Assembly: GCA_002794775.1 (NCBI GenBank)
Contig: NBAY01000027.1
Span: forward strand, 124,001-188,000
Reading direction: 5' to 3'
Length of the DNA stretch: 64,000 nt
Source: Porodaedalea pini
Lineage: Eukaryota > Basidiomycota > Agaricomycetes > Hymenochaetales > Hymenochaetaceae
In this document: in pieces, positions 1 through 11,529 of the stretch
Position numbering within the stretch: the first letter of the stretch is position 1
How the letters are laid out: the number at the start of each line of letters is the position of its first letter
The notes under the pieces: generated by a model
The model's input: only the letters and a program-made list of their open reading frames with translations
What the model was told of the DNA's origin: nothing
The model's database searches: none
Program-made: the position numbers and the translations under genes

Positions 1-1611
1 GTATCCTTGAGTGAACCGAAACTTAAATTGAATGAACTAAAAAAATCAGCATGCCGTTGACGTTGTGGGTTAGGCTTCGTCTGAAGACCAAAACCTTTCG
101 TCAGTGAATTTCTTTGCAAGTTGCTGTCGGCATATCGTCACTCCGCAAACACATCATAATGCAATACAATGCATATATTCAGAATCGGAAAAGTAGCGAA
201 CTCAACCTATCAATGTATAACGAGGTGCCACTGATAAGCTAATAATCGAAACGAAAGATGATAATTTCCTACGTATGTCCAGTATATACAAAAGAGCCTG
301 CTGTGCACCACGCCCAGAGCCATAGACTATAAATGGCTAATGGTATCTCCGCGATCTTGAGTGCAATCTCGCGACTCCTGCTTGATTCTTAGATGAAGAC
401 CTGGTTATCATGCACAGGAGATTCATCTTTCTGATGTAAACATGGCAAAGCCGTATTTTGGGCGCATCTATATAGTGTTTTTGAAGGGTATCGTTACCAA
501 TGGCCACTTAAGTAAAGCGTATAGCAGCTACGAAAGCGATGACCTCTTCGAAGCGATCACCCACCTGCATAGATTCGACCTTCATGAGCTTGATTGATTG
601 TCCGGCAATGTGTTGTTTGGAGAGATCGATCTCAAAAGAGATGATTTTATAGAAACATGGCAGACATCTGCAGCACATTAGGTCGTTCAACGAGCTTGAA
701 CCATCGACCAATATGCCCCCCCCCAAAAAAAAACAGACCAGCGTGGTGTTGCAGCATCATTGAAAAACTGGACGTGATCGGAACGACTCTAGTGTGCAGT
801 AGCCCGATGGCCAATGCCTGTGCTCATTGTGACTTTAGTTTACGTGCGTGGGCTTCAGGGTGGAAGTACGAATGTTATCGGACGGCCATGCTCCACTCTT
901 CATGAGCTCCTCATGCTGGAATTCGAGCTCGAGCGTCGGCGTGCCATCGGGCATGTCTCGGTTGCCGAATAAGGGCCGAGAAGTCTCGGGTTTGTCTCAG
1001 ACAACCCCGGGTATCTTAAATCATTTTACTCGGTAGCGACATGCCCATAAAGACCAGATTTCGTCCAGCGTGATCTTGATATGGTTAGACAGGGAAAACT
1101 CTCGTAGACTTGTAGTTGGAGTTGACTACTTTCTATGCTTATGCTTAGCTCACGTGGAGAAAATCCAGTCAATACTATTACTAGTACTCTTACCTTACTG
1201 AGGAGTATTACATCAGGAATTTTCATATAAGCCACGAGGGCAATATTAATGTATATGTCAAAAAAGTAAGGTTTCCAGCAGAATATTAATTGATATCACT
1301 GTCAGTGAGGATGAGAACGTGATCGTGTCGCGTCCCTCGTCTTATGTCACGTGTTGACTTAAGCTGAACATTTGGGCAGTCCAAACCTCGAGTGCACGTC
1401 TGGCACCAGTGAAATGGCTTCAACTGAGGTACAAGATATGAGGTTTCCCATACCATACCGTTCAGGAATAACAACCACGTAATCCGACAGTGCCGAGCGA
1501 GGTCACAGGATCTCAATCTCGCGTAGCGGACGGTCCGTCCACGATTTATTATGCTGCTCCTCGATGCCTACATAATGTCCCGAGCAGCAAGCCTACTCAG
1601 ATCGATTCGCT
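1..1611. other. Intergenic stretch with no supported gene
   Basis: Only short overlapping ORFs occur here, with no recognisable motif, no signal peptide and no chain of splice-compatible exons on either strand. The last few hundred bases must hold the promoter of the CE16 esterase gene. I see no clear TATA box close to its start codon. Confidence 0.5.
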
Positions 1612-2756
1612 ATGATGCCCTCTTACTTCAGCGTCTTTTCCGTCCTCTTTTCAGTTTCCTGCGCACAAGCTGTTGCGCTGCCGAAACGGGGTCCACGGCC
1701 TAACCAGTTCAAGAATCTGGTGGCGTTTGGAGACTCGTACTCCAACGTCGACAGCCCCGGAGACAACGCTACAGCCTGGCCCGTGTATGCCGCCGACTAC
1801 GGCTCCTTCAATTTGTTCCCGTTCGCGAAATCCGGCGCAACTTGCTCGAACAAACTTACAGACAGACCATTTCCTTCTGTGCTCGAAAGTCAACTGCCGT
1901 TATACTTTACTGAAGTGCAGAATGGCACGCTGAATCTCGACGTGGACAAGACGATATATACGCTGTGGATCGGAACGAACGATGTCGGGAGGGCCGCGCT
2001 ACTAACAGGGGACCAAAGCCCTGGAGTGACACTCGTGGATACGGTTGGATGTGCAGTGAGTTGGGTGAAGACTATGTATGAGAGGGGTGCGCGGAATTTT
2101 CTGTTTCAAAACGTCAGCTTAATACTCGCAGGATATTTACCTATACCTGAGAAATAGCTAATTGTTTGTCTTCAGATGCTTCCTCTTCAGAAAACTGTCC
2201 TCTACGTGAACAACTCGTATCCAAACCATTATTGGACTTTTGAGCACAACTCCACGGAATGGAGCATTTTCATGACGGAACTTACGGCGACTGGCAACGC
2301 TTTAGCGAAGCTGATGCTCAAGGAATATGCATCATCGCTTTCAGAGGCACATATCGGTAGGCATTGCAACTGTATCTCGTAAAGCTACACTGAACATTTT
2401 TGAAGGCTTGTTCGATTCACATGCCCTTTTCTTGGATATCATATCGAATCCTGCCAAATACTTGAACGGCACTGCGCCTCTGAACGTCATAATTCCTCTC
2501 AAGTCCTGCGTCTACCAGTTAAACGAGAACGTGAATGACTCGGGAGATTGCACGATAGCCAATGGTACAGACCGCGATAGCTACTTATGGTGCGTTGTAC
2601 GACCAGTAGTTATTCAGGATCATTGAGCTAATACCATTTGTGCGCCTCAGGTATGATGAATTGCATCCGTCGGAGCAAGCGGATAGGGTGGTCGCTCGAG
2701 AGCTCACGAATGCAGTCCTTCGCAAGTCTGACAACTGGGTGGCTTGGCTCAGCTGA
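1612..2756 (+). CDS. Secreted GDSL-type acetylesterase, carbohydrate esterase family 16 (CE16)
   Basis: Four exons (1612-2112, 2176-2356, 2406-2589, 2651-2756) sum to exactly 324 codons, giving 323 residues, the normal length for fungal CE16. The N-terminus is a signal peptide (hydrophobic core ending around ALPKR). Block I carries the catalytic serine in AFGDSYSN. The oxyanion-type asparagine sits in WIGTNDVG, and the C-terminal catalytic Asp-His pair lies in YDELHPSEQ, encoded by the last exon. Several N-glycosylation sequons are present. CE16 enzymes remove acetyl groups from hemicellulose-derived oligosaccharides outside the cell, which fits a wood or litter decayer. A degraded tandem copy follows 460 bases downstream with the same intron positions. 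I chose the ATG at 1612 because the signal peptide starts there. The family is confident; the exact substrate is inferred. Confidence 0.88.
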
Positions 2757-3218
2757 TCCTATACGGAATAAATAGATTTCTTTCAATATTTGAGATTTCG
2801 AGGATTGAGATGCCCGATATTTCAGCGAGTGTCGATTGAGAGAATTCTCGTGCCACGTCGCACCGGATCAAAAGCTTCCGCTCAACCATGCGGACAATCT
2901 CCTCAGTCCCGTTGAAGAATGCGTTTCGAAAAACTTTCAATACGTCGTTCCCTATAATTTGACTTTTCTATAGACTGTCAACGGTATCCTATGACCACCA
3001 GCACTCTGTTCTCTGACCATTCTACCAAGCACATGCAGCAAGATGTTTACTACACGCTGGACCCGTCTCTAAAGACGGCCCGGAATTAATCTGTAGCTGC
3101 CACCGTGGCGAAACCAACGACTTGTTGACTTGCATGGTGCGATGAACATAAAAAAGCTATGAAGTCTTTCAACTGTGTGGACATCCTTTTCCATCTGTAG
3201 ACGTTTTGCTCGACAAGT

Positions 3219-4491
3219 ATGAAGTACTCTTCCGTTATCTTGTATCTCGCGCTCGTATTCCTTTCGTCTGTTTCAGCGCTGGGGCCCAAGTCTGGTCACA
3301 TTTAAAACCTTGTTACCTTCGGCGATTCCTACACGGACGTAGTGAACGTGGGAGACGTCGGCGTCGCATGGCCTGTCTACGCCGCAGGCTATGGCAACTT
3401 TAACCTCTTCCCCTTTACGCGTGCAGGTGCGACGTGCGCGAATAACCTCACTTTTCGAGCCTATCCGTCGGTGTTCGAGAGCCAGCTCCCGCTGTTCTTT
3501 GAAGATATGAACAATGGGACGCTGAATGAGCTGAAGAAGAACGAACAAGAGACAATTTACACGTTGTGAATTGGAACGAACGATCTGGTATCTCAGAGCT
3601 GATTACTGGAGATCAGACACCGGACGTAACGGTTGTCGATACGACTGCCTGTGCTGTCAACTGGGTGAAAGCACTCTACGGGAACGGCGCTCGGAACTTC
3701 CTCTTCCAGAATGTAAGTCGGGTTCTTTTCCTCGCATAGCCGCATGTTCTCGTTATTCTATTCAGATGATCCCTCTTGAGCGGACCATCTTATATTCCGC
3801 CAACACTTACCCGAACCGCTTCTGGTCGGCCCCGCACAACGGGACGGACTGGAGTCTCCTGATGAGCGAAATGACAAACGCGGGAAACACTATTGCAAAA
3901 CTGATGCTCGAGAGCCTTGCTCTAGCTCTTCCAGGTACGCATGTCGGTGAGTAAGATTCATCCCATCGTATTTTCGTGATCCGTCATAGCACCAGCCGGC
4001 GGGCGATCCAACCTTTGATTTTTAATTTTTAATTTTTTTCTCCATTCCCGCGAGTCGCGTCCGTTGATCGACCATGGGACTCACGTCGATCCTTCTTTTC
4101 ATGATCTGGTACTGTCAATCTACAGGCTTGTTTGACTCGCATGCACTCTTCTCGGTCATAATCGCGAATCCTGCCAATTACTTGAATGGCACCGCGCCGC
4201 TGAGCGTCGTCGACCCGATAAACATGTGCATCTACCAGATGAACGACACGACTGGCATCGGTGCAAATTGCTCGACGGCGAGTGGGACGGACCGCGACAG
4301 CTATCTATGGTGCGTATGCTCCGTGCTTGCCCAGTGATTCTGGGTATATTGAAACACGAAGATATTAATATTTACAATTTCGAATGTGGGATGAGCTGCA
4401 CCCTTCGGAACAGACGAACAGGGTCGTAGCTCGACAAATTACAAATTCGATTTTGCGGTTATCAGAAAAGTGGACGACGTGGTTTAGCTAA
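3219..4491 (+). pseudogene. Degraded tandem copy of the CE16 acetylesterase
   Basis: The segment is colinear with the intact CE16 gene upstream: signal peptide, TFGDSYTDV block, IGTND block, LFDSHALF block and DELHPSEQT block, with introns at the same places. It carries at least four lesions. An in-frame TAA at 3303-3305 lies just before the catalytic block, where the intact copy has lysine. A TGA at 3567-3569 replaces the tryptophan of the WIGTND motif. One base is missing near 3588. The last intron has lost its AG acceptor before the DELHPSE exon (about 4390). Intron 2 is expanded by an AT-rich tract at 4018-4039. The remaining sequence is well preserved, so the decay looks fairly recent. 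It cannot encode a full-length esterase as written. Confidence 0.85.
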
Positions 4492-4722
4492 AGGCACACG
4501 TCGGACATTCACAGTCGATGTGTATTGCGATGCATCAAAGTCAGGAGGGGAAGCAGTGGCGACCAAGGATATGAAGAGATAGAATACACAGGCAGCATCT
4601 ATATAACATTATCATTACGAATAAGAAAATGCGAATGTCTCTTCCCGAAGAATTAGTCCGTTGTGTCAAAAAACCAAAATTAGAAGACAAAGAACCCGGA
4701 GTACTAGTACAAGGAACTACAA

Positions 4723-6128
4723 TTACAATAGAAGCCCGAAGACAAGAGCAACAATGCCAAGCGCCGCGCCGGCGCCGCTGTTGACGTGTGCTGAAAGCGC
4801 ACCGGAGGTCGACAATGATGAGGAACTAGAAGACGTCGCAGTCGACGTTGAAGAGGCAGAAGTGCCGTTGAGCTGCTCTGCGCGTGCCTGGAAGGCGGCA
4901 AAGTTGTTCGGCCCGCTCTCGATCGCGTTCACGGAGAACACCATGCCCTGCCCGCAATGACCCGTTTGTCTATGATGAAGATCAGTAACTGAGCCAGTAT
5001 GACCCAAAGGCACGTGTGTACTGACTTGCAGTAAGCCCAGATTGGTGCTGTGTCGTTCACGGTGACGGTGAACGAAGGGAATTCCGTCGCGTTCGCCGAT
5101 ACGGGCATGAAACCGGAGTCGAAGCCGACTTGGCCAGTAGTCGACGTCAAGCTAAGGGCACGGCACGGCGCAGCGAAGCTCGATTGCGTGACTGCGAATG
5201 AGAATGTTTTAGTGCCGGTTGCGTTCATTGTGAAACTATGAATTCAGATACTTACCCGTGTGGTTCTTGACCATGAACTGGAAGGTGATAGTATCTCCAG
5301 GTTGAGCCGTAATGTTTGACGGGTTGTAGACTAGGTCAGTCCCGCCAACAACGACCTGGTGATTCGTGGAGCCTGCGCTCGTAGGCTCGGCAGAGCCGGG
5401 GTAGGAGCCGTACGTCGTAGTGACAGCGCTGCCGTCGCCCACTGTGAGCGTCTCAGTTACGGTAACGACTGAGGGTGTAGTTGAGGCGACATCAGATGTC
5501 GTGGCTACTGAAGCGGACGTGTCGAGCTCCCGCTTGCATTTGCAGCAGCCTGGAAAGCGGCAAACTTGTCTCCGGGATTGACACTGATCGTAATGCATGA
5601 GCAACTGAACAGCAGCAGTGTATCAAAGAAAATACTTACGCGAAAACCATACCCTGCTGACAGTGTCCTGTCTGTCTGCAATAGATCCAGATCGGATTCG
5701 TGTCGCCGACGGTGACCGACTGAGTTGGGAAGTCTTCAGTAAGGTCGTCCGCGACAGGCATGCTGTATAAAAGGAAATCAGTTTCAATAAGGACAATTAA
5801 AGACATGTTCTACTTACAAACCGGTATCAATGCCTCCAGGTGCAAAAGAACATGGATTAGCAAAGGTGGACTGTGTTACGGTGTGATTCTTCTGCTTGAA
5901 CGTGAAGAGGATCTGGTCTCCGACTTCGGCGTTCTGAAAGATAAAGCACATCCGCGTCAGACAGTTGTTTCTACCAAGGATGCTGAAGAGTTGAATAGAA
6001 CTCACCACGAACTCCGGATCATAGCGTAGAATACCTGGTCCACCGACAGTCACGTTGAAGACGGTGGCACGGGCAGGGATAGCAGCCAGAGAGGCAAGAG
6101 CCAAGGCTGTTGTAGCAGCAAAGAACAT
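4723..6128 (-). CDS. Secreted, probably GPI-anchored two-domain cupredoxin (serine-rich plastocyanin-like protein); frameshifted as written
   Basis: Exons read on the minus strand as 6128-6006, 5933-5818, 5762-5640, 5583-5256, 5191-5026 and 4969-4723. A signal peptide is followed by two cupredoxin modules. Each shows the KNHTVTQS copper-side motif and an IW-Y-C-[KR]-QTGHC-GMVF segment, followed by VNPGDKFAAFQ (module 1) or NNFAAFQA (module 2). A Ser/Thr-rich stretch and a hydrophobic C-terminal tail ending in FGLLL suggest a GPI signal. The exon lengths sum to 1103, one base short of a whole number of codons. The frame breaks between FQAAANASGS and ASVATTSD near 5530-5560, so a base is missing or miscalled, or the gene is newly broken. 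Using an acceptor about 15 nt further into exon 4 (CCCGGAG) would restore an open frame but replaces the conserved VNPGDKFAAF segment with a Cys-rich sequence. Such proteins are common in Agaricomycetes and their role is poorly known. Confidence 0.75.
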
Positions 6129-6737
6129 GGCTAGTATCAGAACGATGGAGCAGTATAGGATGAGAAATCAAGGGAAAAGAATCGACAGCTAGCTGTAGAG
6201 AAGGTGACGAAAGGAGAAGGGGGTTATAGTGGGCCATAATGGCTCACCCACTCGCGACTTTATACCTGAGGCGCCGCTGCAGCGATGAAAAACAAAAGCG
6301 ATCCATTTGGAGTGGCTATGTCGCGCCGTCGATCAAACTTAAATTTGTACCAATTGGGACCGACTCGCCTTGCCCACCCAATGACCTGCGAGCGCTCTAC
6401 GTCCTCATCCCTTTGTCTTTATGTCCCCTTGGATACAGCAAGCCTTGTTCACAACGGCAACTCATCAAGTATGGGTATACGTGCAACAAAGAAAAACGTA
6501 CAAAGACCTGCGCAAGACGAGAGACAAAGAAAAGGCACAATGGAGGAAAGGCTGTAACCGAAGTGTCCGAGCACAGGTACGGCCATTACGGTTGACAAGT
6601 TTTCGTCCAGCCCCTTTCAATGGAAAATGAAAAAAAGATATGAAGAAAGATGTGATGGTGTACAAGATCTCGTCCAGTGGTCCATCCAGTGTTCAATAGC
6701 AAGAGTCCAGCCAATCTAAGGCAGGTGCACCACAATT
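6129..6737. other. Intergenic region between divergent/convergent minus-strand genes
   Basis: This stretch holds the upstream region of the cupredoxin gene (right of 6128) and the 3' side of the MUG113-like gene (left of 6738). Short ORFs are present but none has a recognisable domain or supports splicing to a neighbour. Confidence 0.45.
6259..6264 (-). promoter_or_regulatory. Likely TATA box of the cupredoxin gene
   Basis: TATAAA on the minus strand lies about 130 bases upstream of the cupredoxin start codon at 6128. That spacing suits a strongly expressed fungal secreted-protein gene. It is the only clear TATAAA in that upstream region. Confidence 0.45.
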
Positions 6738-8532
6738 CTACGCATACTCCTTAACGAAAAGCCCCCATTTCTCAATAACGGGCATCACAAGTCTGTCCCA
6801 TTCCTGCCCTTTGTATGGACCCTTCTCCGGCCGAATGAAAGAAAAAATCTCCCTGTGGACCGCACCGCCTAATACCGCAGCGCATGGATCGAGGAAATTT
6901 CACCATTGGAAAATGCAGATGGTCAGATGGCGAACGGGGAGAATGAAGGTGACTCACAATCGCGACACTGCCTCCCCCCCTGTTGGAGGCTGTTGAGCGC
7001 CGAAGACGAGGCTCCAACACGTCTTCCAGCTTTCCCTGGCGTACCCGGGTTCGAGCGCGATACTTTCGTGCTCAGAGAATCTGGTGCCGGTGCGTTTGGG
7101 AAGTCTTTGTGCAGATACGGGGCATGGACGACGAGATCTGCGAGTTCGAGATGTACGAGGCGCTCGAGTTTATGGCAGAATGCGCCCTTCTCCCCGGGTT
7201 GCACTCGCCCTTTCATCAAGCTCGTCTCGCTATCATCATTCGCGACAGTCCCGGGCCACCACCCGCGAAGCACCTGCTCCTTCGAGCCGCACTGCTTTTT
7301 CCAGTTGTTGAGCCGTGTGTTCAGCTCGACTGTGCGTCCGACTTTCAAATGAATCATGAACGGGGTATTCGGATCTAAAAGAGAGGAAGCATTAACGAAT
7401 GAATAAGCTGAGCATGCGGGAGAAAGAAACAAGTAAATGAGATGGTTGGAAATATGTAATATATACCTCGGATCTCAAACGTGTATATATAACCTGGTTC
7501 ATCGCTTTGGGTCGGTGACCTTTCCATTTCAACTCGCAGAGCCGCCTGGGTATCCGGATGCAGGTAGCCGGGGATATAATCTGAAAACAGAAAATATGAA
7601 ACAAAAAAGTGTCAAAAGAATGAATCCACTCACTGCAGAAGTCCACCCAAACCTTTTTAGACCGCGAATAATATCCCGTCTGTTCATTCACTTCTTTCTT
7701 ATGCTGAAAACAGAACCTCTCCGTAGGCAAGTCCGGATCGACAATATTCAACGGAGGGTCTGCTTTGACCTGTCGCGTGCAACGCACCCCTTTCTTCGTT
7801 ATTCCACAGCATTGTGTTCGTTCATCACCAATCTTTCCTGGTGAAGAAGAATCATTGGAGGTCGTCGGAGACATAGGCGGCGAAGACACGGCGCGCGGGC
7901 GCTTGGGAGTACTAACCTCCAACCGCACCGGGGAGGTAATCATATCATTCTTCATTCGCGGCTCGTCCGAATGCGACCTCGGAGGAAGTATCGGAGATTC
8001 TAGCTCGAGCCATACGGGGTCGCTTGGATTATCTGAAAGAGCATATTGCATCGTACGCGACGGCTGGTAATGAACCGGGGCAGGAAAGACCATCTGAGGT
8101 GGACGTGGCAGGGGACCAGGAGGAGGAGGAGGGGTTTGGTTAATTGGTGTCGGGAACGCCGGAGGAGTCGTTCTCGACGATGCTCCTCGTCCGGCATCGG
8201 GATTAGCTGGTCCATGTCTAGAACCGTTCAAGCTGTGAGATAAAACAGAACATGAGCGAGTAAAGTGGAACGCACTTGAATCCTCCAACGAAATCAACTT
8301 TAGGACTGGGACCTTTATGATCGTCCAAGCTCAAAGTATCGAGTCTACTGACTAGATCATCCTTCGCTGGGATAGGTGGCGGCGTCATAGCGTGCTTCTT
8401 GCCACTGCTTCCCAATGTCTCATCCTTCTTCCTCTTCTCAAAGAGGTCATCAATGAGATGGCGTACGTGCTCCAGGATGGCGATATCGGAGTTAGAGCTC
8501 AACTGATGTTCGCACCAGGCAAACACGTCGAG
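6738..8532 (-). CDS. MUG113 / DUF1766-type protein with T5orf172 (GIY-YIG-like) domain
   Basis: Five exons are readable: 8532-8276, 8232-7634, 7580-7467, 7374-6958 and 6868-6738. Their frames agree from the codon at 8526 to the stop. The N-terminal half is disordered and Pro/Ser-rich. A Cys-containing segment, CCGITKKGVRCTRQVK, precedes the domain proper: GYLHPDTQAALRVEM, then the GIY-YIG-like GYIYTFEIRD, HLKVGRTVEL, a WKKQCGSKE segment, LRGWWPGT, GRVQPGEKGA, CHKLERLVHLELAD and a C-terminal tail ending PVIEKWGLFVKEYA. These are hallmarks of the fungal DUF1766 family, whose fission yeast member is meiotically up-regulated gene 113. The molecular role is unproven; the fold suggests nucleic-acid binding or nicking. 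The start codon is not resolved. The first readable exon begins at an AG acceptor (8533) and needs a further 5' exon, probably between 8540 and 8900. Confidence 0.8.
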
Positions 8533-9138
8533 CTAGATTAGACGAGGATAGAGGCCTCAGCACGGTAGAGAAAGAAATAGCAGACGCCGCGTTGTTGACC
8601 GTGCAGGTCATGCGTGCCTTGTCGACTAACTTCTAAGGAGATAGAGGGCTCGGTTGCACGAATCCAGTGCGTTGCACTGCACGAGGCTCGATTGTTCAAA
8701 TCAAGATAGAAGCTAAAGACACAAAAGCTGGAAGACAATGCAGCTTGATCAAGTCATTCTTCTCAACACGGCTGTGAGTTGCCCTTGAGGAGAGGAGGGG
8801 GTGATAGACGTCGCCGTCGTCATTCGATTTCATGCACGCTTGTCTGTAGCAGGCGTGGGAAGCCAATGAAAATGCTTCCGACAATTCATTCAAGCTTTTC
8901 CTTCATTGTGCCCACCACCACCGCATAAGGCTGATTGTGAGTACTGCATCTGTATATTGTCCCCTTCGTCTTCATACGAGATGAAACGCACTGGGCTCTG
9001 AGTTTACCTCGATGTCACGCACTACGCTCCTTTGCGGGCGGCGGCCTAGAAAACCGTTAACTGATCTGCACTTTTCCATGATAACTTTCTGTCAAGCAGT
9101 GTAACTCATTACTTTATTTAGGGTCAGGATTTTGCTCC
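8533..9138. other. 5' region of the MUG113-like gene and bidirectional upstream region
   Basis: The unresolved first exon of the minus-strand MUG113-like gene should lie here. One candidate donor (GTTAGT on the minus strand near 8630) gives a compatible phase, but no in-frame ATG was found. The right part is the upstream region of the plus-strand LCP5 gene. Confidence 0.4.
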
Positions 9139-10370
9139 ATGACGGACACTGCGGTCGACCAGAAGGGGTTCTGCGACCTTGTGGAAGGGATGACTTCAAG
9201 TATAATGTCAACCCGAGAATCTATCAAGAAAATTTCAACGCAGTATGTCAGTCGTTTCTGTCTCTATATGTACATGTCTCACACCGATCCATGTAGATTG
9301 GATACTGATACGGAAGATGGCATATCGCTTCTGTCGCTTAAGCATCATCTTATGCTCTCATATTGCCAGTCCCTCGTCCTAGTCTCCGCACATCGTGTGC
9401 TAGGACATACATTGAACGACAGGAGTTCATCGAGTCAACAGCCTTTCAGCTCGGTTGAGCGTGATAGTCGGGGTTCTCAGCCAGGCGATCTCATCGATTC
9501 AATGATTGAGAACAGGATTGTGCTGGAAAAGGTGAAAGCGCTTGAGAGTAAAATGAGATATCAGATCGAGAAGCTTGTTCGTCTGGCCGAGGAGTCGCCC
9601 GAAGATGCTGGGAAGAATGTCGTCGATGGTACGCAACTTTTCGATATCATAAGAACGAACAATTCATCTGACCATTATCTTAAAGATCCTCTTGCCTTCC
9701 GGCCCAACCCCCAAAATCTGATGAATCAGGATGCTGAAAGTTCTGGATCAGACGACAAAGATGACGAGCAAGACGGAAAGGCACGCAATGGCATCTACCG
9801 CCCGCCAAAACTCGCACCCATGCCCTACAGCGAAGAGTCTGGACGTTCAAAGAAGGAGCGCCGAAATCCCGTGCCTACCGCTCTTGCACAGCTCGGACAC
9901 CTCGACCCACACCTCGAGACCACCACTGGCTGGGTGGCGTCCCCGCACTGCAGTCGACACGCGCGAAGGAGCTCGCACGCATGACGGAATTCGAGGAGGA
10001 GAACTTCACGCGTCTCGTGATGAAGAAAAAGGAGGCGAAACGCAGGCAGCGTGACGAGGAGGACATCGCACTCGGCGGAACGGGTGCTGGGCTCGCACCG
10101 GGCGGACACGGTCGCGGACGGCATGGCGTAGGTTTGGAAGATGAATTCGCGGATGTTTTGAAGTCTGTAGGTCGCCGCAGGGATGGCGCGGTCGGCGATG
10201 GGTATGAAGAACTGCGTCAGCGTGGGAAGAAGGGCGATGTGTTGGCTAGATCGAGAATGAGGAGTCGGGAGGATGTGGAAGGCGAAGACGGACCGAAGAG
10301 GAAGAAGGGTAAATTCGAGAAGGACCAGGCAGCCTTGAAAAAGGTGATGAAGAAAAAGATGAAACGATAG
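9139..10370 (+). CDS. LCP5: Lcp5 / neuroguidin, Sas10-family ribosome biogenesis factor; one-base frameshift as written
   Basis: Exons 9139-9242, 9297-9628 and 9686-10370. The N-terminal helical Sas10/Utp3 domain (LLSLKHHLMLSYCQSL, then LIENR-type helices around VLEKVKALESKM) is followed by an acidic linker and the conserved YRPPKLAPMPY block. Next come the ETTTG ... EEENFTRLVMKKKEAKRR ... DEEDIALGG block and a lysine-rich C-terminus. Lcp5 is a nucleolar component of the small-subunit processome needed for early 18S rRNA processing. The exon lengths sum to 1121, one base short. The frame changes right after ETTTG (about 9928-9931): the next frame reads LGGVPALQSTRAKEL, which is what the family has there. 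The intact flanks suggest an assembly error or a very recent mutation, not an old pseudogene. Confidence 0.85.
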
Positions 10371-10624
10371 CCGTTTTGTTGCTTGTTTATCCTATCTTTA
10401 TTCACCTTGTTCGATCTTACATGAAATGTGAGGAAATCATGGGCATGTATTGTTTCTTCGACATAAGAGGAAGGTACGTGAAATGTGCGTGACTATCGAT
10501 ACAGTGATGTGTAAGTAAGGAGAGAAGGAATACATATATGCGAGGTATATCAGAAATTGTATGTTGCATGAATGTCGAAGTAAGCAATAGGCAGTAAGCA
10601 ATCCATATGCAAGCGGTCTACGAA

Positions 10625-11442
10625 TTAATGAGAAAAGTCAGACCAGTTAGTCCTCAATGAGGAAATCCCAGTCCCAAGTCTGCGCGTTCTGTGCACGGGG
10701 CCCCTTCCTGCCGACGCGCCACCAAACATACGGCGCCATACATCGCCCGCGCGCTTCTGCGCAGCGGTGTTTTCCGGCTCCGCTCTACGTGCAAGCACGT
10801 CCCACACACGGAAGGCAACACGGCCGCCGGTCTCGATCGTGATCTCGTCGCCGGACCATGCGCGCGGGAGGCTGCGATTCAGTTGTGCGTTCGGCATGAC
10901 GCGCTCGACGAAGGAGGGCGAGAAGGACGCATGCGAGCCCGACACGGTAATGGAGCCCGAGAAATTTGACGGGACCCATACGATCACGTCGGTGCTAGGG
11001 CCGCCCGAAATCGTAAGGTTGAAGGAACGGTTCAGGGCATGTCGACACTGTGAATTACGGATGTGTCAGGAACCTCTGTGTTGTTCAGGTTGTCGAGAGA
11101 AATGCGCATACCACTTTTGCGCGGACAGGACCTGTCTCGCTGCTCAGGAACATTCCTGTTCGGTGATTTTCTGGCTGTAACCGTGGTCGATGAGGCGGCA
11201 TGACAAGGTCGAGGTCGATAGGAGCATTTTCTGTGCATCCTTCGAAGTCCCACTTCTTGCCTGGACGATATGAAATCTTATGCGAGCCAGCTAGCGGGTC
11301 TTCCTGCAACTGAACATTATTGAAAAATCTCAGGAAATTTTCACTGCGTAGTAGACAAGTTACTCACGCTGACGACGCTTCCACTACCTGACTTCGCGCT
11401 CAGAGCGAGCTCTTGGTGTCTTTGGCGGAATACGGTGGGCAT
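10625..11442 (-). CDS. DUF7330-type hypothetical protein
   Basis: Three exons (11442-11368, 11309-11112, 11047-10625) give 25, 66 and 141 codons with all phases 0, so 231 residues. The first exon reads MPTVFRQRHQELAL. The C-terminal half has the pattern of fungal DUF7330 proteins: a beta-rich region with DVIVWVPSNFSGSI, ASFSPSFVERVMPNA, a DEITIETGGRVAFRVWDV strand pair and a short basic tail. No signal peptide or membrane segment is visible from this start. An in-frame ATG 87 bases upstream (11529) would add a hydrophobic stretch, FSFRFLSLFLTFF, which could be a signal anchor; I prefer 11442 but cannot exclude it. These proteins are widespread in Agaricomycetes and have no known function. Confidence 0.65.
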
Positions 11443-11529
11443 CGCCGAAGGGAAAAAGGTGAGAAACAGTGAAAGAAATCGAAAGGAGAACGAATCTCGG
11501 AAAAAGGGGGGGAGGTTATGGAGGGTCAT

